A stretch of DNA of 64,000 nt from Rhodocyclaceae bacterium (GTDB taxonomy: Bacteria > Pseudomonadota > Gammaproteobacteria > Burkholderiales > Usitatibacteraceae), in contig JADCIX010000027.1 of assembly GCA_020247545.1 (NCBI GenBank), forward strand, positions 1 to 64,000, written 5' to 3'. The notes beneath the pieces were generated by a model, which was given only the letters and a program-made list of their open reading frames with translations, was not told the origin of the DNA and made no database searches. Position numbers and translations under genes: made by a program. Below, in pieces: positions 17,011 through 26,811 of this stretch. Position 1 is the stretch's first letter, and each line of letters starts with the position of its first letter.

Positions 17011-18420
17011 TCACCTGATACCGAGACGATCAAGTCGATAACGCAGTGAACGGAACGTAATTCCCAGCAACTTCGCCGCCTGTGTTTTGTTGTAACGCGT
17101 TTGCTCGAGCGCCTTCATGATTTGTCCACGCTCGATCTCATCCAAGTACTCGTGTAGCGGCAGGTCACGCTCGCCAAGGGTGATGGGTTCCGCCGAGCCA
17201 TCGTCATCGTTTTCGGTAAGATGCAAGTCCTGCTCACGAATGGTGTTGCCGTCACACAAGGCCAGTGCGCGTTCGAGAATGTTTTCCAGTTCGCGCACAT
17301 TGCCCGGATAGTCGTAATCGGCGAGCGCCCGCTGCGCGTCTTCTGCCAACATCGGCAAGGCAACCCCCGCTTGCTGTGAGAGCCGAGCCATCAACGCCGA
17401 AACCATCAATGGGATATCTTCGGGAATCTCACGCAAGCTTGGCATTCTGAGTTCGATGACGTTCAGGCGATAGAACAAATCCTGGCGAAATTCTCCCGCC
17501 CGCACCTTTTCCCCGAGATTCTTGTTCGTCGCGCTAATGATACGAAAATCGATTGCCTTCTCGATGGTCTCACCCACCCGGCGCACTTTCTTTTCCTGGA
17601 TGACACGCAACAACTTCACTTGCATCAGCAGGGGAAGGTCGCCGACTTCATCGAGGAACAGTGTGCCGCCGTCGGCGGCCTGCAAAAAACCGTCTCGGTC
17701 GGTTTCGGCACCGGTGAAAGCGCCGCGCCGGTAGCCGAAGAACTCACTCTCCATCAACGTCTCGGGGATCGCGCCGCAGTTCACGGCGACAAACTGCGCC
17801 TGACGTCGCGCGCTATCCTGATGTATCAACCTCGCGGCCACTTCTTTGCCCGTGCCCGATTCGCCGGTGATGTGAACCGGTGCCTGGCTGCGCGCGAGTT
17901 TAGTGATCATCTCGCGGGCGCGGCTAAGCGGTGCCGAATCCCCCAGCAAGCGAGTGTACACAAGGTCGGGCAAGCTCGCGGTTGTGACCGCCGAATTGGC
18001 ACGATCAGCGATGCCCGCCTTCTTCTGTTGCCGATCAGTCGGTCTTGGCAAATTGAGCGCTGAGATCACGACTTCACGTAGTTGTTTAAGTTGAATCGGT
18101 TTGGCGAGATAGTCGAATGCTCCCGCCTTGAGCGCGGCGACGGCGTTCTCCGTGGAACCAAACGCCGTGATGACCGCCACCGGCGTATTGCCGTACTTCT
18201 CCGCGATGTGCGACAGCACTTTCAAACCATCGCCGTCGGGCAATCGCATGTCAGTCAGACACAAGTCATAACTATGCTCCGCTAGTCGCGACATAGCCTG
18301 CGCACACGTATCGGCGCTCTCGGCTTCAATACCCATACGCATCAACGTCAAGACGACGAGTTCGCGGATATCCGCCTCGTCATCAACCACCAGCACACGT
18401 TTCTTGTTTGCACTTGTCAT
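17011..18420 (-). CDS. pilR: Sigma-54-dependent response regulator PilR
   Basis: A 469-residue NtrC-family activator. The receiver domain (1-125) has the phosphorylatable Asp57 (CLTDMRLPDGDG) and the switch lysine in DYLAKPI. The AAA+ domain (about 165-400) has Walker A GESGTGKE near 186, the sigma-54-contacting GAFTGAE loop, Walker B GGTLFLDEVGDLPL and the arginine-finger region. The C-terminus is a Fis-type helix-turn-helix (YNKTQAAKLLGITFRSLRYRL). Overlap with the kinase gene (TGATG) and the PP0621 neighbour identify it as PilR, activator of type IV pilin transcription. No pilA gene lies in the window. Confidence 0.93.
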   Translation of the reverse strand: MTSANKKRVLVVDDEADIRELVVLTLMRMGIEAESADTCAQAMSRLAEHSYDLCLTDMRLPDGDGLKVLSHIAEKYGNTPVAVITAFGSTENAVAALKAGAFDYLAKPIQLKQLREVVISALNLPRPTDRQQKKAGIADRANSAVTTASLPDLVYTRLLGDSAPLSRAREMITKLARSQAPVHITGESGTGKEVAARLIHQDSARRQAQFVAVNCGAIPETLMESEFFGYRRGAFTGAETDRDGFLQAADGGTLFLDEVGDLPLLMQVKLLRVIQEKKVRRVGETIEKAIDFRIISATNKNLGEKVRAGEFRQDLFYRLNVIELRMPSLREIPEDIPLMVSALMARLSQQAGVALPMLAEDAQRALADYDYPGNVRELENILERALALCDGNTIREQDLHLTENDDDGSAEPITLGERDLPLHEYLDEIERGQIMKALEQTRYNKTQAAKLLGITFRSLRYRLDRLGIR

Positions 18421-20057
18421 CAGGCTTTTGCCCTAGTCATGGATAGTCTGAATTTTGCCCCGCGATTGTCGGCCCCGGCCTCGACGACATAATCGAGGGT
18501 CGCACCATTAACGTTGGCCAGCTCACGCGCGATGTAGAGCCCAAGCCCGGTTCCCTTTGAGTCAGTCGTGAAGAATGGCTCGAACAAGTGCTGTAAGGCC
18601 TCGCTGGCCACACCGGGGCCATCGTCGGCGATTTCGAGTTCCACCCTCTCGCCCTTCGTCTTCACGATGAGTCGCACCGACCCCGGCTGCATGGTGGCAA
18701 ACCGTGTTGCGTTACGCATCAAATTCCACAATACCTGATCCAGGTGCGCTCGATCAAACACCGACAAAACACCCCATTGGCTATTGACCGAAAAGGCGTC
18801 TTCTGACCACTTCTCATTGGCACAGTAGTCGCGCACAAATCGCGGCAGGAAAGCCGATATATCAATGCTCTCGGCGTGTGCCCGGTCGCGTCGATTCAGA
18901 TAGAGCACTTCTTCGACGAGCCTATTCAGGCGGTTTGCATTCTCCTGAATAATGGTCAGCAGTCGTGTGTCCTCCAGCGTTCGATTGCTGTCTTCTTCGA
19001 GCAGCTCAGCGGCATGATTAATCGACGACAGTGGATTACGAATCTCATGCGCGATCGAGGCGGTGAGACGGCCCAGTGCGACCAGCTTCATCCGCTGCGC
19101 CTCGGCACGAATTCGCGATGCGTCCTCGAGGAAAACCACGGTCGGAGCCACTGCCGCGTCTCCCACCGCAACAAAACGCAAACGATAGTCTCGCTGCGAA
19201 GACGCATCGCGCACAATCGAGAATGATCGCTCACGGTCGGCTCGCCACTCTGCAAGCAAGCGGCCAAGCTCCGGTGCCACATCTGCAAGCGCGCGTCCGC
19301 TCGATCCGCGCAGCCCGCTAATGATCTCCGCAGACTGCGGATTAAGCTGACGAATCACCCCACGCTCATCAACGACCACAAATCCGTCTTGCATGTCACG
19401 AATGACCAACTCATTAATCTGCGCAAGATTCGCCAGATCCACACCACGCTTTTCGGCGACGCGTGCCGCGCCGCGCGCGTATGCAGCGAGCGTATAACCG
19501 AGTCCGGCGACCACAAAATAGCCCGACGCCAGCATGCCGCTTGGAACGAATTCCGCCGCACTCGCGTCACCATACAAGAACTGCCAAAGTTGTTCAAACA
19601 AAACGGCAAGTGACGCCACTGCGGCATGAAAAAATGCGAGCCTGCCGTGTGAAACTAGCGCCGCTGCAGCAAGGGATACGAGCAACAACATGCCGATGCC
19701 GCTACGGGTGCCGCCCGAGGCATGCATGATGAGTGTCAGCATGGACACATCAACCAATACCTGCGCGGAGAGCTGAATTGTGGCTGACGGCGTCCGAAGC
19801 TGCGTGGCCAGAATGAGCGCGATTGACATGACCATGTAGGCACTGAGACCCGCAGCAGCGAGCATCGGAGAAACACCGCCAATAACAGGAATACTCTTAA
19901 GGCCCCAGAAAAACACCGCAAGTCCCAGCACCACGACAAAGCGGTACACCGCGAACAAGGCCAGCATACGCCACGCACTCTCCGGCGACTCAAAAGCAGC
20001 GTAGGCATCATCGCCGACAGCTCGCGATTGGTTGTCGATCATCGCCGAGGCAGCCAT
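18420..20057 (-). CDS. pilS: Sensor histidine kinase PilS
   Basis: The start is set at the ATG at 20057 (MAASAMIDNQ); longer in-frame starts would run through the PP0621-type gene, which ends 1 base upstream. The 545-residue protein has six closely spaced membrane segments (about 30-190), a PAS domain (about 210-310, DMQDGFVVVDERGVIRQLNPQSAEI), a HisKA domain with His337 (SIAHEIRNPLSSINHAAELL) and a HATPase domain (NRLNRLVEE, LDQVLWNLMRNA, IADDGPGV, GTGLGLYIARE). It phosphorylates PilR; in Pseudomonas PilS senses pilin in the inner membrane. The stop overlaps the pilR start. Confidence 0.9.
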   Translation of the reverse strand: MAASAMIDNQSRAVGDDAYAAFESPESAWRMLALFAVYRFVVVLGLAVFFWGLKSIPVIGGVSPMLAAAGLSAYMVMSIALILATQLRTPSATIQLSAQVLVDVSMLTLIMHASGGTRSGIGMLLLVSLAAAALVSHGRLAFFHAAVASLAVLFEQLWQFLYGDASAAEFVPSGMLASGYFVVAGLGYTLAAYARGAARVAEKRGVDLANLAQINELVIRDMQDGFVVVDERGVIRQLNPQSAEIISGLRGSSGRALADVAPELGRLLAEWRADRERSFSIVRDASSQRDYRLRFVAVGDAAVAPTVVFLEDASRIRAEAQRMKLVALGRLTASIAHEIRNPLSSINHAAELLEEDSNRTLEDTRLLTIIQENANRLNRLVEEVLYLNRRDRAHAESIDISAFLPRFVRDYCANEKWSEDAFSVNSQWGVLSVFDRAHLDQVLWNLMRNATRFATMQPGSVRLIVKTKGERVELEIADDGPGVASEALQHLFEPFFTTDSKGTGLGLYIARELANVNGATLDYVVEAGADNRGAKFRLSMTRAKA

Positions 20058-20058
20058 C

Positions 20059-20304
20059 TCAGCGTGGGCGATTGGCGCAGTTGGCAGGGTCTGCACAACT
20101 GTATTTGCCGCGTTGCCCGGCCAGTTCACATGCCTCGGATATCGGCAGATGAACGCCGCACCGGGAACACTGACGCATCTGTTCGGGCGCGCCGGATCGC
20201 GACGCGGGAGCATCATTTTTTCGTATCCCCTTGCCCAGCCGTTTCGCAAAAAACAGCAACCAGACAATTACACCGATCAACAAAAAAAACAGCACTTTTC
20301 CCAT
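20059..20304 (-). CDS. PP0621-family membrane/zinc-ribbon-like protein
   Basis: The start is set at MGKVLFFLLIGVIVW (ATG at 20304), which gives the usual family length of about 80 residues; an in-frame ATG at 20358 adds 18 residues without a ribosome site. One membrane helix (residues 2-22) is followed by a basic linker and a cysteine module QCSRCGVHLPISEAC...YSCADPANC that may bind metal. Proteins of this family are commonly encoded directly before pilS in beta- and gammaproteobacteria. The function is unknown. It is separated from pilS by one base. Confidence 0.82.
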   Translation of the reverse strand: MGKVLFFLLIGVIVWLLFFAKRLGKGIRKNDAPASRSGAPEQMRQCSRCGVHLPISEACELAGQRGKYSCADPANCANRPR

Positions 20305-20556
20305 GAGCGTCTCGTCGATACCTTCCCAGACCAAGCTAAAGCCGCATTGTGCGCGCATTAGGCCGAGTTTGCCGCTTGGCAGCTCACACTGGCAGATCAG
20401 TCAATCGCGGTCGACGACAAGACTCACCTATCGGCGGACAGCTTCGGGCATTTTTGCCGCAAAAAGACCGTCGATGCTAGGCTTATCGATCTTGTCGAGC
20501 CGTTCGATCAAATGCCGGTCACCGCCGGCCCTGAACCCACCCCAAGCACGAGCCGA

Positions 20557-21330
20557 TTACTTTTCGACAAAAGCGCGTTCAATAACAAAATGTCCGGGCG
20601 TACTCATACTGCCCTCGTCCCAACCGCGCGCCTCGAACATGATCCTCAGGTCGCGTAACATTTCCGGGCTACCGCAAATCATCACCCGGTCGGTTTCCTT
20701 GTTGATCGGTGGCAGCCCGATATCCGCCTGCATCTTGCCATTCTCGATGAGATCGGTCACTCGCCCTTGATTGCGGTAGGGTTCACGCGTAACGGTCGGG
20801 TAATAAATCAGTTGGTTTCGAACCTGCTCACCAAAAAACTCGTTGGCCGGCAGTTCATTTTGCAAAAAGTCGTCATAGGCCAGTTCGGCCACGTTCCTCA
20901 CGCCGTGGACCAGAATCACTCGCTCAAACTGCTCGTATGTTTCCGGATCTTTGATGACACTCATAAACGGTGCCATGCCAGTGCCAGTCGAAAGCAAATA
21001 GAGATTCTTGCCCGGCAGCATGTTTTGCAGGATCAGCGTACCAACTGCCTTAGAATTCACCAGCAGGGTGTCTCCAACCTTGATATCCTTGAGTCGCGAC
21101 GTCAGCGGGCCGTCTGGCACTTTGATAGAGAGAAATTCGAGCGTCTCCTCATAATTTGCAGACACCATCGAGTACGCTCGCATGATCGGCTTTCCCTCGA
21201 CCTCGATGCCGATCATGGTGAATTGGCCGTTTAGGAAACGAAACGAGGGATCGCGCGTCGTCGTGATACTGAACAGGGTGTCAGTCCAGTGATGGACGGT
21301 CAGGACACGCTCTTGGAAAACATTGGCCAT
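20557..21330 (-). CDS. fpr: Ferredoxin-NADP+ reductase
   Basis: A 257-residue FAD enzyme that exchanges electrons between NADPH and ferredoxin or flavodoxin. FAD binding is shown by RAYSMVSANYEE (RxYS motif) and 'LLVNSKAVGTLIL'. The NADP-binding half has STGTGMAPFMSVIKDP, 'VILVHGVRNVAELAY' and MICGSPEMLRDL. The C-terminus ERAFVEK is typical of the bacterial subclass II enzymes. The start is placed at MANVFQERV (21330); MRN three codons upstream is possible. Confidence 0.93.
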   Translation of the reverse strand: MANVFQERVLTVHHWTDTLFSITTTRDPSFRFLNGQFTMIGIEVEGKPIMRAYSMVSANYEETLEFLSIKVPDGPLTSRLKDIKVGDTLLVNSKAVGTLILQNMLPGKNLYLLSTGTGMAPFMSVIKDPETYEQFERVILVHGVRNVAELAYDDFLQNELPANEFFGEQVRNQLIYYPTVTREPYRNQGRVTDLIENGKMQADIGLPPINKETDRVMICGSPEMLRDLRIMFEARGWDEGSMSTPGHFVIERAFVEK

Positions 21331-21659
21331 ATTCCGCATTCAAAAAAACGCTAAAAACAAAGAGCCTTCCGGCGCGGTCAACAAAACCGCTGAGAAGGCT
21401 CTCGTGACTTGGTCGGGACATCCAACCCGCCCCATCTAACACAAACGCGGGCCGGGTAGTTTGCACGGGATGCCGACTTCTGCATTGCCGCCCGAGTCGC
21501 GGTATGAGCAGGTTAACTGTGGGCTCATCCAGCATTCGCTCACCCGACGGCACAAGCCTCGCTTGGGTCCGTGCCTCCGACCCGGCTCGGCCTGCATTGC
21601 TCGCCCTTCGCCCCCCAACAAGTACGCAGGTACCTGCCGGCCGCCAAAACTACAAGAAC
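21331..21659. other. Gap between fpr and tRNA-Pro
   Basis: Apart from the terminator hairpin at 21361-21402, listed separately, I find no gene or RNA in this 329-bp stretch. Short frames on both strands are rich in Pro, Arg and Cys and have no ribosome sites. Confidence 0.5.
21351..21402 (-). terminator. Rho-independent terminator downstream of tRNA-Pro
   Basis: On the minus strand AGAGCCTTC pairs with GAAGGCTCT and an inner GCGGT pairs with ACCGC, giving an interrupted stem, followed by TTTGTTTTTAG. It lies between tRNA-Pro and fpr, so it should end the tRNA transcript and shield fpr from read-through. Confidence 0.8.
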
Positions 21660-21736
21660 TGGTCGGGGTGAGAGGATTCGAACCTCCGGCCTCTACGTCC
21701 CGAACGTAGCGCTCTACCAGGCTAAGCTACACCCCG
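21660..21736 (-). tRNA. tRNA-Pro (anticodon CGG)
   Basis: The minus strand folds as a full cloverleaf. The acceptor 5' CGGGGTG pairs with 3' CACCCCG, the D-arm contains TAGCTTAGCCTGGTA, the anticodon stem CTACG/CGTAG encloses the loop TTCGGGA with anticodon CGG, and the T-arm contains GGTTCGAATCC. The 3' CCA is encoded (21660-21662). Confidence 0.96.
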
Positions 21737-21910
21737 CAAATGAAATTCAACCTGCGCGCGACTCATATCGTTATTTGAACAGAAGTCGCACTGACTACGA
21801 CACCGCCCAATCCAGACGCCACCACACGACTCGGCGAAATCGCCACAAATACGATTGCGCTTCATGCAAGCTGAACAAACATTACCCAGCGTAATTGCGA
21901 ACAAAACCAC

Positions 21911-22900
21911 TTAAAAGCGCCTTTCCACCGCGAATAACGCCAATTCTAGCAGAGCCTGCTTATGCGGTGAATCCGCCAGAGCGCTAATCGAAGCCCTTGC
22001 AGTGTCCGCCTCGCGATGAGCTGCAGCCCGGGCGTAGTCTATTGCACCAGTGGCTCGGATAGCGGCGATCACGGCATCCATGTTGCTCCGGTCGCCGTTG
22101 GCAATGGCGCCGCGAACAACTTGTCGTTCGGCGTCGTCACCGTTACGAATTGCGTAAATCAGCGGCAGGGTCGGCTTACCTTCGGCCAAGTCGTCGCCTA
22201 AATTCTTTCCCGTTTCGCCGGCGTCGCCGGAGTAGTCGAGTACGTCATCTATTAGTTGGAACGCCGTGCCCAAGTGCATGCCGTAATCGGCCAATGCGCG
22301 TTCCTCGGTACTTGTTGCGCCGCCTAATATTGCGCCGACCCGGCTTGCCGCCTCAAACAACTTTGCCGTCTTGTAACGCACCACACGGAGATATTTTTCC
22401 TCATCGGTGTCGGGATCGCCGACATTGAGCAGTTGTAACACTTCCCCCTCGGCCACGATATTGGTCGCTTCCGACATCACTTCCATGACGCGCATCGAGC
22501 CAACCTCGACCATCATCTGGAAGGCTCTGGAGTACAGAAAATCCCCAACCAAAACCGAGGCGGCATTGCCAAATAGCGCATTCGCGGTCTCAAGCCCCCG
22601 ACGCAATGAGGATTCATCGACAACGTCGTCATGCAGTAGTGTGGCGGTGTGAATGAACTCAATGACCGCCGCCATTGCCCTTGCATGTGCTGGCTTGGCT
22701 GAGAAGTGGCCGCCCGCTAACAAGACTAGGACGGGACGCAGCCGCTTGCCGCCGGAGCCAATAATGTAATTCGAAATTTGGTTGATGAGCACGACGTCAG
22801 ACGCCAGTCGGCGGCGAATAACACTGTCTACAGCAGTCATATCCGCGTCGATAACGCGCCGGATATTCTCTAGCTTGATCGGGTTTTGGGGCTGATTCAT
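21911..22900 (-). CDS. ispB: Octaprenyl (polyprenyl) diphosphate synthase
   Basis: A 329-residue trans-prenyltransferase that builds the ubiquinone side chain from farnesyl diphosphate and IPP. The first aspartate-rich motif is LLHDDVVDESSLRRG, the second is FQLIDDVLDYSGD, and GSGGKRLRPVLVLL binds IPP. The start is set at MNQPQNPIKLENI (22900), the usual N-terminus; an upstream in-frame ATG adds 13 residues. The gene diverges from rplU, the standard arrangement in proteobacteria. Confidence 0.95.
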   Translation of the reverse strand: MNQPQNPIKLENIRRVIDADMTAVDSVIRRRLASDVVLINQISNYIIGSGGKRLRPVLVLLAGGHFSAKPAHARAMAAVIEFIHTATLLHDDVVDESSLRRGLETANALFGNAASVLVGDFLYSRAFQMMVEVGSMRVMEVMSEATNIVAEGEVLQLLNVGDPDTDEEKYLRVVRYKTAKLFEAASRVGAILGGATSTEERALADYGMHLGTAFQLIDDVLDYSGDAGETGKNLGDDLAEGKPTLPLIYAIRNGDDAERQVVRGAIANGDRSNMDAVIAAIRATGAIDYARAAAHREADTARASISALADSPHKQALLELALFAVERRF

Positions 22901-22976
22901 CCGTATTGGTGCATTTTGGCGGGCGCAAGCTGCTGACAAGCAACGCTAAGCCCCTGTTTTGACGTCAAATGTTGGT

Positions 22977-23005
22977 TTGACGACGTATTGTAAGACCCGT
23001 ATAAT
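22977..23005 (+). promoter_or_regulatory. Sigma-70 promoter of rplU
   Basis: The -35 box TTGACG (22977-22982) and -10 box TATAAT (23000-23005) are separated by exactly 17 bp. Transcription should start near 23012, leaving a leader of about 88 bases before rplU. Confidence 0.85.
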
Positions 23006-23099
23006 AGCGAGTTCTGTCGGGCACTTGTGTTCAGTAACGTCTCAGCCGCTTCACAAGTCACCCTCAGGCAGGAACACACAACCTTTTTGGAGTTTAACC

Positions 23100-23411
23100 A
23101 TGTACGCGGTCATAAAAACCGGAGGCAAGCAATATCGTGTTGCCGCTGGTGAAAAAATCAAAGTAGAACAGATACCGGCAGACGTGGGCGCGCAGATAGT
23201 TTTGGATCAGGTGATGATGGTGGGTAGCGGAGAAGCCGTAACCATAGGCACACCCACGATCGCAGGCGCTGCCGTCACGGCCACCGTTATTTCACAGGGT
23301 CGTGCCGACAAGGTACGTATTTTCAAGATGCGCCGCCGCAAACACTATCAGAAGCGGCAGGGGCATCGTCAAAACTACACCGAGATTCAAATCGGTGAGA
23401 TCAAGTCCTAA
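23100..23411 (+). CDS. rplU: 50S ribosomal protein L21
   Basis: A 103-residue protein with the standard L21 start [25 protein letters not shown] and the C-terminal signature [21 protein letters not shown]. It binds 23S rRNA in the large subunit. It leads the rplU-rpmA-obgE-proB block and is driven by the promoter at 22977. Confidence 0.98.
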   Translation: MYAVIKTGGKQYRVAAGEKIKVEQIPADVGAQIVLDQVMMVGSGEAVTIGTPTIAGAAVTATVISQGRADKVRIFKMRRRKHYQKRQGHRQNYTEIQIGEIKS

Positions 23412-23422
23412 GGAGCTAACTC

Positions 23423-23704
23423 ATGGCACATAAAAAAGCGGGTGGCTCATCCCGAAATGGCCGCGATTCCGAATCAAAACGCCTGGGCGTGAAATCCTAC
23501 GGCGGTGAATTGATTAATGCTGGCACAATTATTGTACGTCAGCGCGGTACCGAGTTCCACGCAGGTGATAACGTCGGCATGGGCAAAGACCACACCCTGT
23601 TTGCATTAAAAACCGGCAAAGTGGTTTTTGCAATCAAGGGTGCCAAGCGCAACCGTACGATCTCCATCGATCCGGTAACCCAGGCAGCGGCACAGCCTGC
23701 TTAA
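23423..23704 (+). CDS. rpmA: 50S ribosomal protein L27
   Basis: A 93-residue L27 starting [20 protein letters not shown], whose N-terminus reaches towards the peptidyl transferase centre, and containing [24 protein letters not shown]. It begins directly with MAHKK, so there is no Firmicutes-type cleavable extension. A ribosome site (aaggag) precedes it; it lies 11 bp after rplU. Confidence 0.98.
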   Translation: MAHKKAGGSSRNGRDSESKRLGVKSYGGELINAGTIIVRQRGTEFHAGDNVGMGKDHTLFALKTGKVVFAIKGAKRNRTISIDPVTQAAAQPA

Positions 23705-23730
23705 CGCGTCAGGCGATTCTGTAAAGAAAA

Positions 23731-23762
23731 GCCCCGGAGAGCAGTCTCTGGGGCTTTTTCTT
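23731..23762 (+). terminator. Rho-independent terminator after rpmA
   Basis: The stem GCCCCGGAGA/TCTCTGGGGC (one G-T pair) with a GCAG loop is followed by TTTTTCTTTTTT. It should end most rplU-rpmA transcription before obgE, allowing different levels of ribosomal proteins and GTPase. Confidence 0.9.
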
Positions 23763-23778
23763 TTTTCGCATCTTGTAG

Positions 23779-24855
<1,077 letters not shown>

Positions 24856-24860
24856 CGCGC

Positions 24861-25955
24861 ATGCGTGTCATCGTCAAAGTTGGCTCGACGCTGATTACCA
24901 ATCACGGCGAAGGCGTAGACCATACCCTCATCACCGAGTGGGTACGTCAAATCGCCGCGCTCCGCGAACAAGGGAACCAAGTCGTACTGGTATCCTCCGG
25001 GGCAATCGCCGAGGGCATGAAGCGCCTGGGCTGGAAAATTCGTCCGCAAGAAATCCACAAGCTGCAGGCAGCGGCTGCGGTGGGACAAATGGGCTTGATT
25101 CAAGTCTATGAGTCGGCATTTCGTGCACACGGGCTCGGCACCGCGCAGGTACTACTGACCCACGACGACCTCGCGGACCGGACGAGGTACCTAAATGCGC
25201 GCACCACCCTTTCCACACTGCTCGAGCTTGGTATGCTTCCCATCATCAATGAAAACGACACAGTCGTCACCGACGAGATCAAGTTCGGCGATAACGATAC
25301 GCTGGCAGCAATGGTGGCCAACCTCATTGAAGCAGATTTGCTGGTGATTCTTACCGACCAACAGGGCCTCTATACGGCTGATCCTCGCCATGATGCGGCC
25401 GCCACACTTGTACGCAATGCCCTCGCCGGTGATCCCGCTTTGGAGCGAATGGCGGGGGCGAGTGGCTCGGCGATTGGCAGAGGCGGTATGCTCACCAAGA
25501 TTCTTGCCGCAAAGAAAGCTGCCCTCTCAGGTGCCACCACCGTGATTGCCTATGGCAGAGTGGAGAATGTGCTACCGACCATCCTAAGCGGCGCAGAAGT
25601 CGGGACCCGACTCACCGCGAGCAAGACGGCGATGCAGGCACGCAAGACGTGGTTGGCGGGCCATCTCAAAACCATGGGAACTCTCACCCTGGATGAAGGT
25701 GCGGCAGCGGCGTTAGTCTCTGGCGGAAAGTCGCTGCTGCCGATAGGCGTAGTTGCCGTCGACGGCGAATTCGCCCGTGGCGATGTCGTCAGCGCCGTTG
25801 ATTCACAAGGTCGGGAGATTGCGCGGGGATTATGCAATTACAGTACGGGCGAAGTCCGCCGGATTGCACGCAAGCAGACCCGGGAGATTGAGGCAATCCT
25901 TGGTTACGTGGCTGAGGCAGAACTCATCCACCGCGACAACCTCGTGCTCGTCTAA
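24861..25955 (+). CDS. proB: Glutamate 5-kinase
   Basis: A 364-residue enzyme for the first step of proline synthesis. The kinase domain (1-260) has [45 protein letters not shown] and [17 protein letters not shown]-terminal PUA domain (about 275-355, [22 protein letters not shown]-like region) is present, as in most bacterial ProB. It is translationally close to obgE (5-bp gap). Confidence 0.97.
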   Translation: MRVIVKVGSTLITNHGEGVDHTLITEWVRQIAALREQGNQVVLVSSGAIAEGMKRLGWKIRPQEIHKLQAAAAVGQMGLIQVYESAFRAHGLGTAQVLLTHDDLADRTRYLNARTTLSTLLELGMLPIINENDTVVTDEIKFGDNDTLAAMVANLIEADLLVILTDQQGLYTADPRHDAAATLVRNALAGDPALERMAGASGSAIGRGGMLTKILAAKKAALSGATTVIAYGRVENVLPTILSGAEVGTRLTASKTAMQARKTWLAGHLKTMGTLTLDEGAAAALVSGGKSLLPIGVVAVDGEFARGDVVSAVDSQGREIARGLCNYSTGEVRRIARKQTREIEAILGYVAEAELIHRDNLVLV

Positions 25956-25964
25956 CTGTCCGGC

Positions 25965-26687
25965 CTAACGGACACTAGACGACGTCCCTGATCGAACGGA
26001 TGAATTCGGTGCCACCGCGACACCGGAAATTATTGGTTGAGATATAAAGCGATTTAGCTCCGGGCTGCGGTAGAACGCCATCACTTTTGGCACGTAGGCT
26101 TGTGTTTCAGCAAATGGCGGAATACGGTTCCCGTGACGGATGACGGCATTTTCACCGGCGTTGTATCCGGCCAATGCGAGTTCCAAATCGCCATTAAACA
26201 TCTTGATCAGCTGGCTCAGGTAACGCGTACCGCCGAAGATGTTATCGACTGGATCAAATGGGTTTTTAACCCCCATTCTCTCTGCCGTGGCTGGAATCAG
26301 CTGCATTAGTCCGAGAGCACCCTTGGTTGATTGGGCACGATCGTTGTAACCGGATTCAGCCCGGATCACCGCGTGTACGAGTCTCGGATCAACTCCGTGC
26401 GTCCGCGCCGCGTTATCGATCACAGGGACGAGTTTTCCAATATCGATAGATTTCGGAAAATTCGGTGTCCACGCATTGGGGCGTGCCGTCCACGCTTGCG
26501 GAATTTTGTAGACTAGTTTGTAACGCTTATCGAGGTGCGGAAGATTGGAAAAATGGGTGATACCGTTCTCATCCTTGAACGAATAGATGTTGGCAGCAGA
26601 AGCGAACGGCAAAACCAGCGCTGCGCTGGTCAATAAAAATCCACCGATGATTCTGCAGCGAGGAAGGGTTATCTTTGTGATCATCAA
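25965..26687 (-). CDS. Periplasmic soluble lytic transglycosylase (SLT family) with DUF4124-type N-domain
   Basis: A 240-residue exported peptidoglycan lyase. A signal peptide (1-31) ends ASAANIY. Residues about 32-60 (YSFKDENGITHFSNLP) are a DUF4124-like motif common in such proteins. The SLT domain (about 85-205) has the catalytic Glu111 in VIRAESGYND, followed by STKGALGLMQLIPATA and ALAGYNAGENAV. The tail is Ser/Arg-rich. It is convergent with proB, with 9 bp between the stops. It cleaves glycan strands to 1,6-anhydroMurNAc products. Confidence 0.92.
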   Translation of the reverse strand: MMITKITLPRCRIIGGFLLTSAALVLPFASAANIYSFKDENGITHFSNLPHLDKRYKLVYKIPQAWTARPNAWTPNFPKSIDIGKLVPVIDNAARTHGVDPRLVHAVIRAESGYNDRAQSTKGALGLMQLIPATAERMGVKNPFDPVDNIFGGTRYLSQLIKMFNGDLELALAGYNAGENAVIRHGNRIPPFAETQAYVPKVMAFYRSPELNRFISQPIISGVAVAPNSSVRSGTSSSVR

Positions 26688-26811
26688 CGCGTCACTCTAC
26701 ACGAGTTTACATTTTGCTGATTGCCGGTGAAGCATTTTGACCCGCTTACTTCAGACGAATTACGCGACGCCCGCTTTGGATTTCTCTTTCTGGATAAGTT
26801 AAGCTTACGCG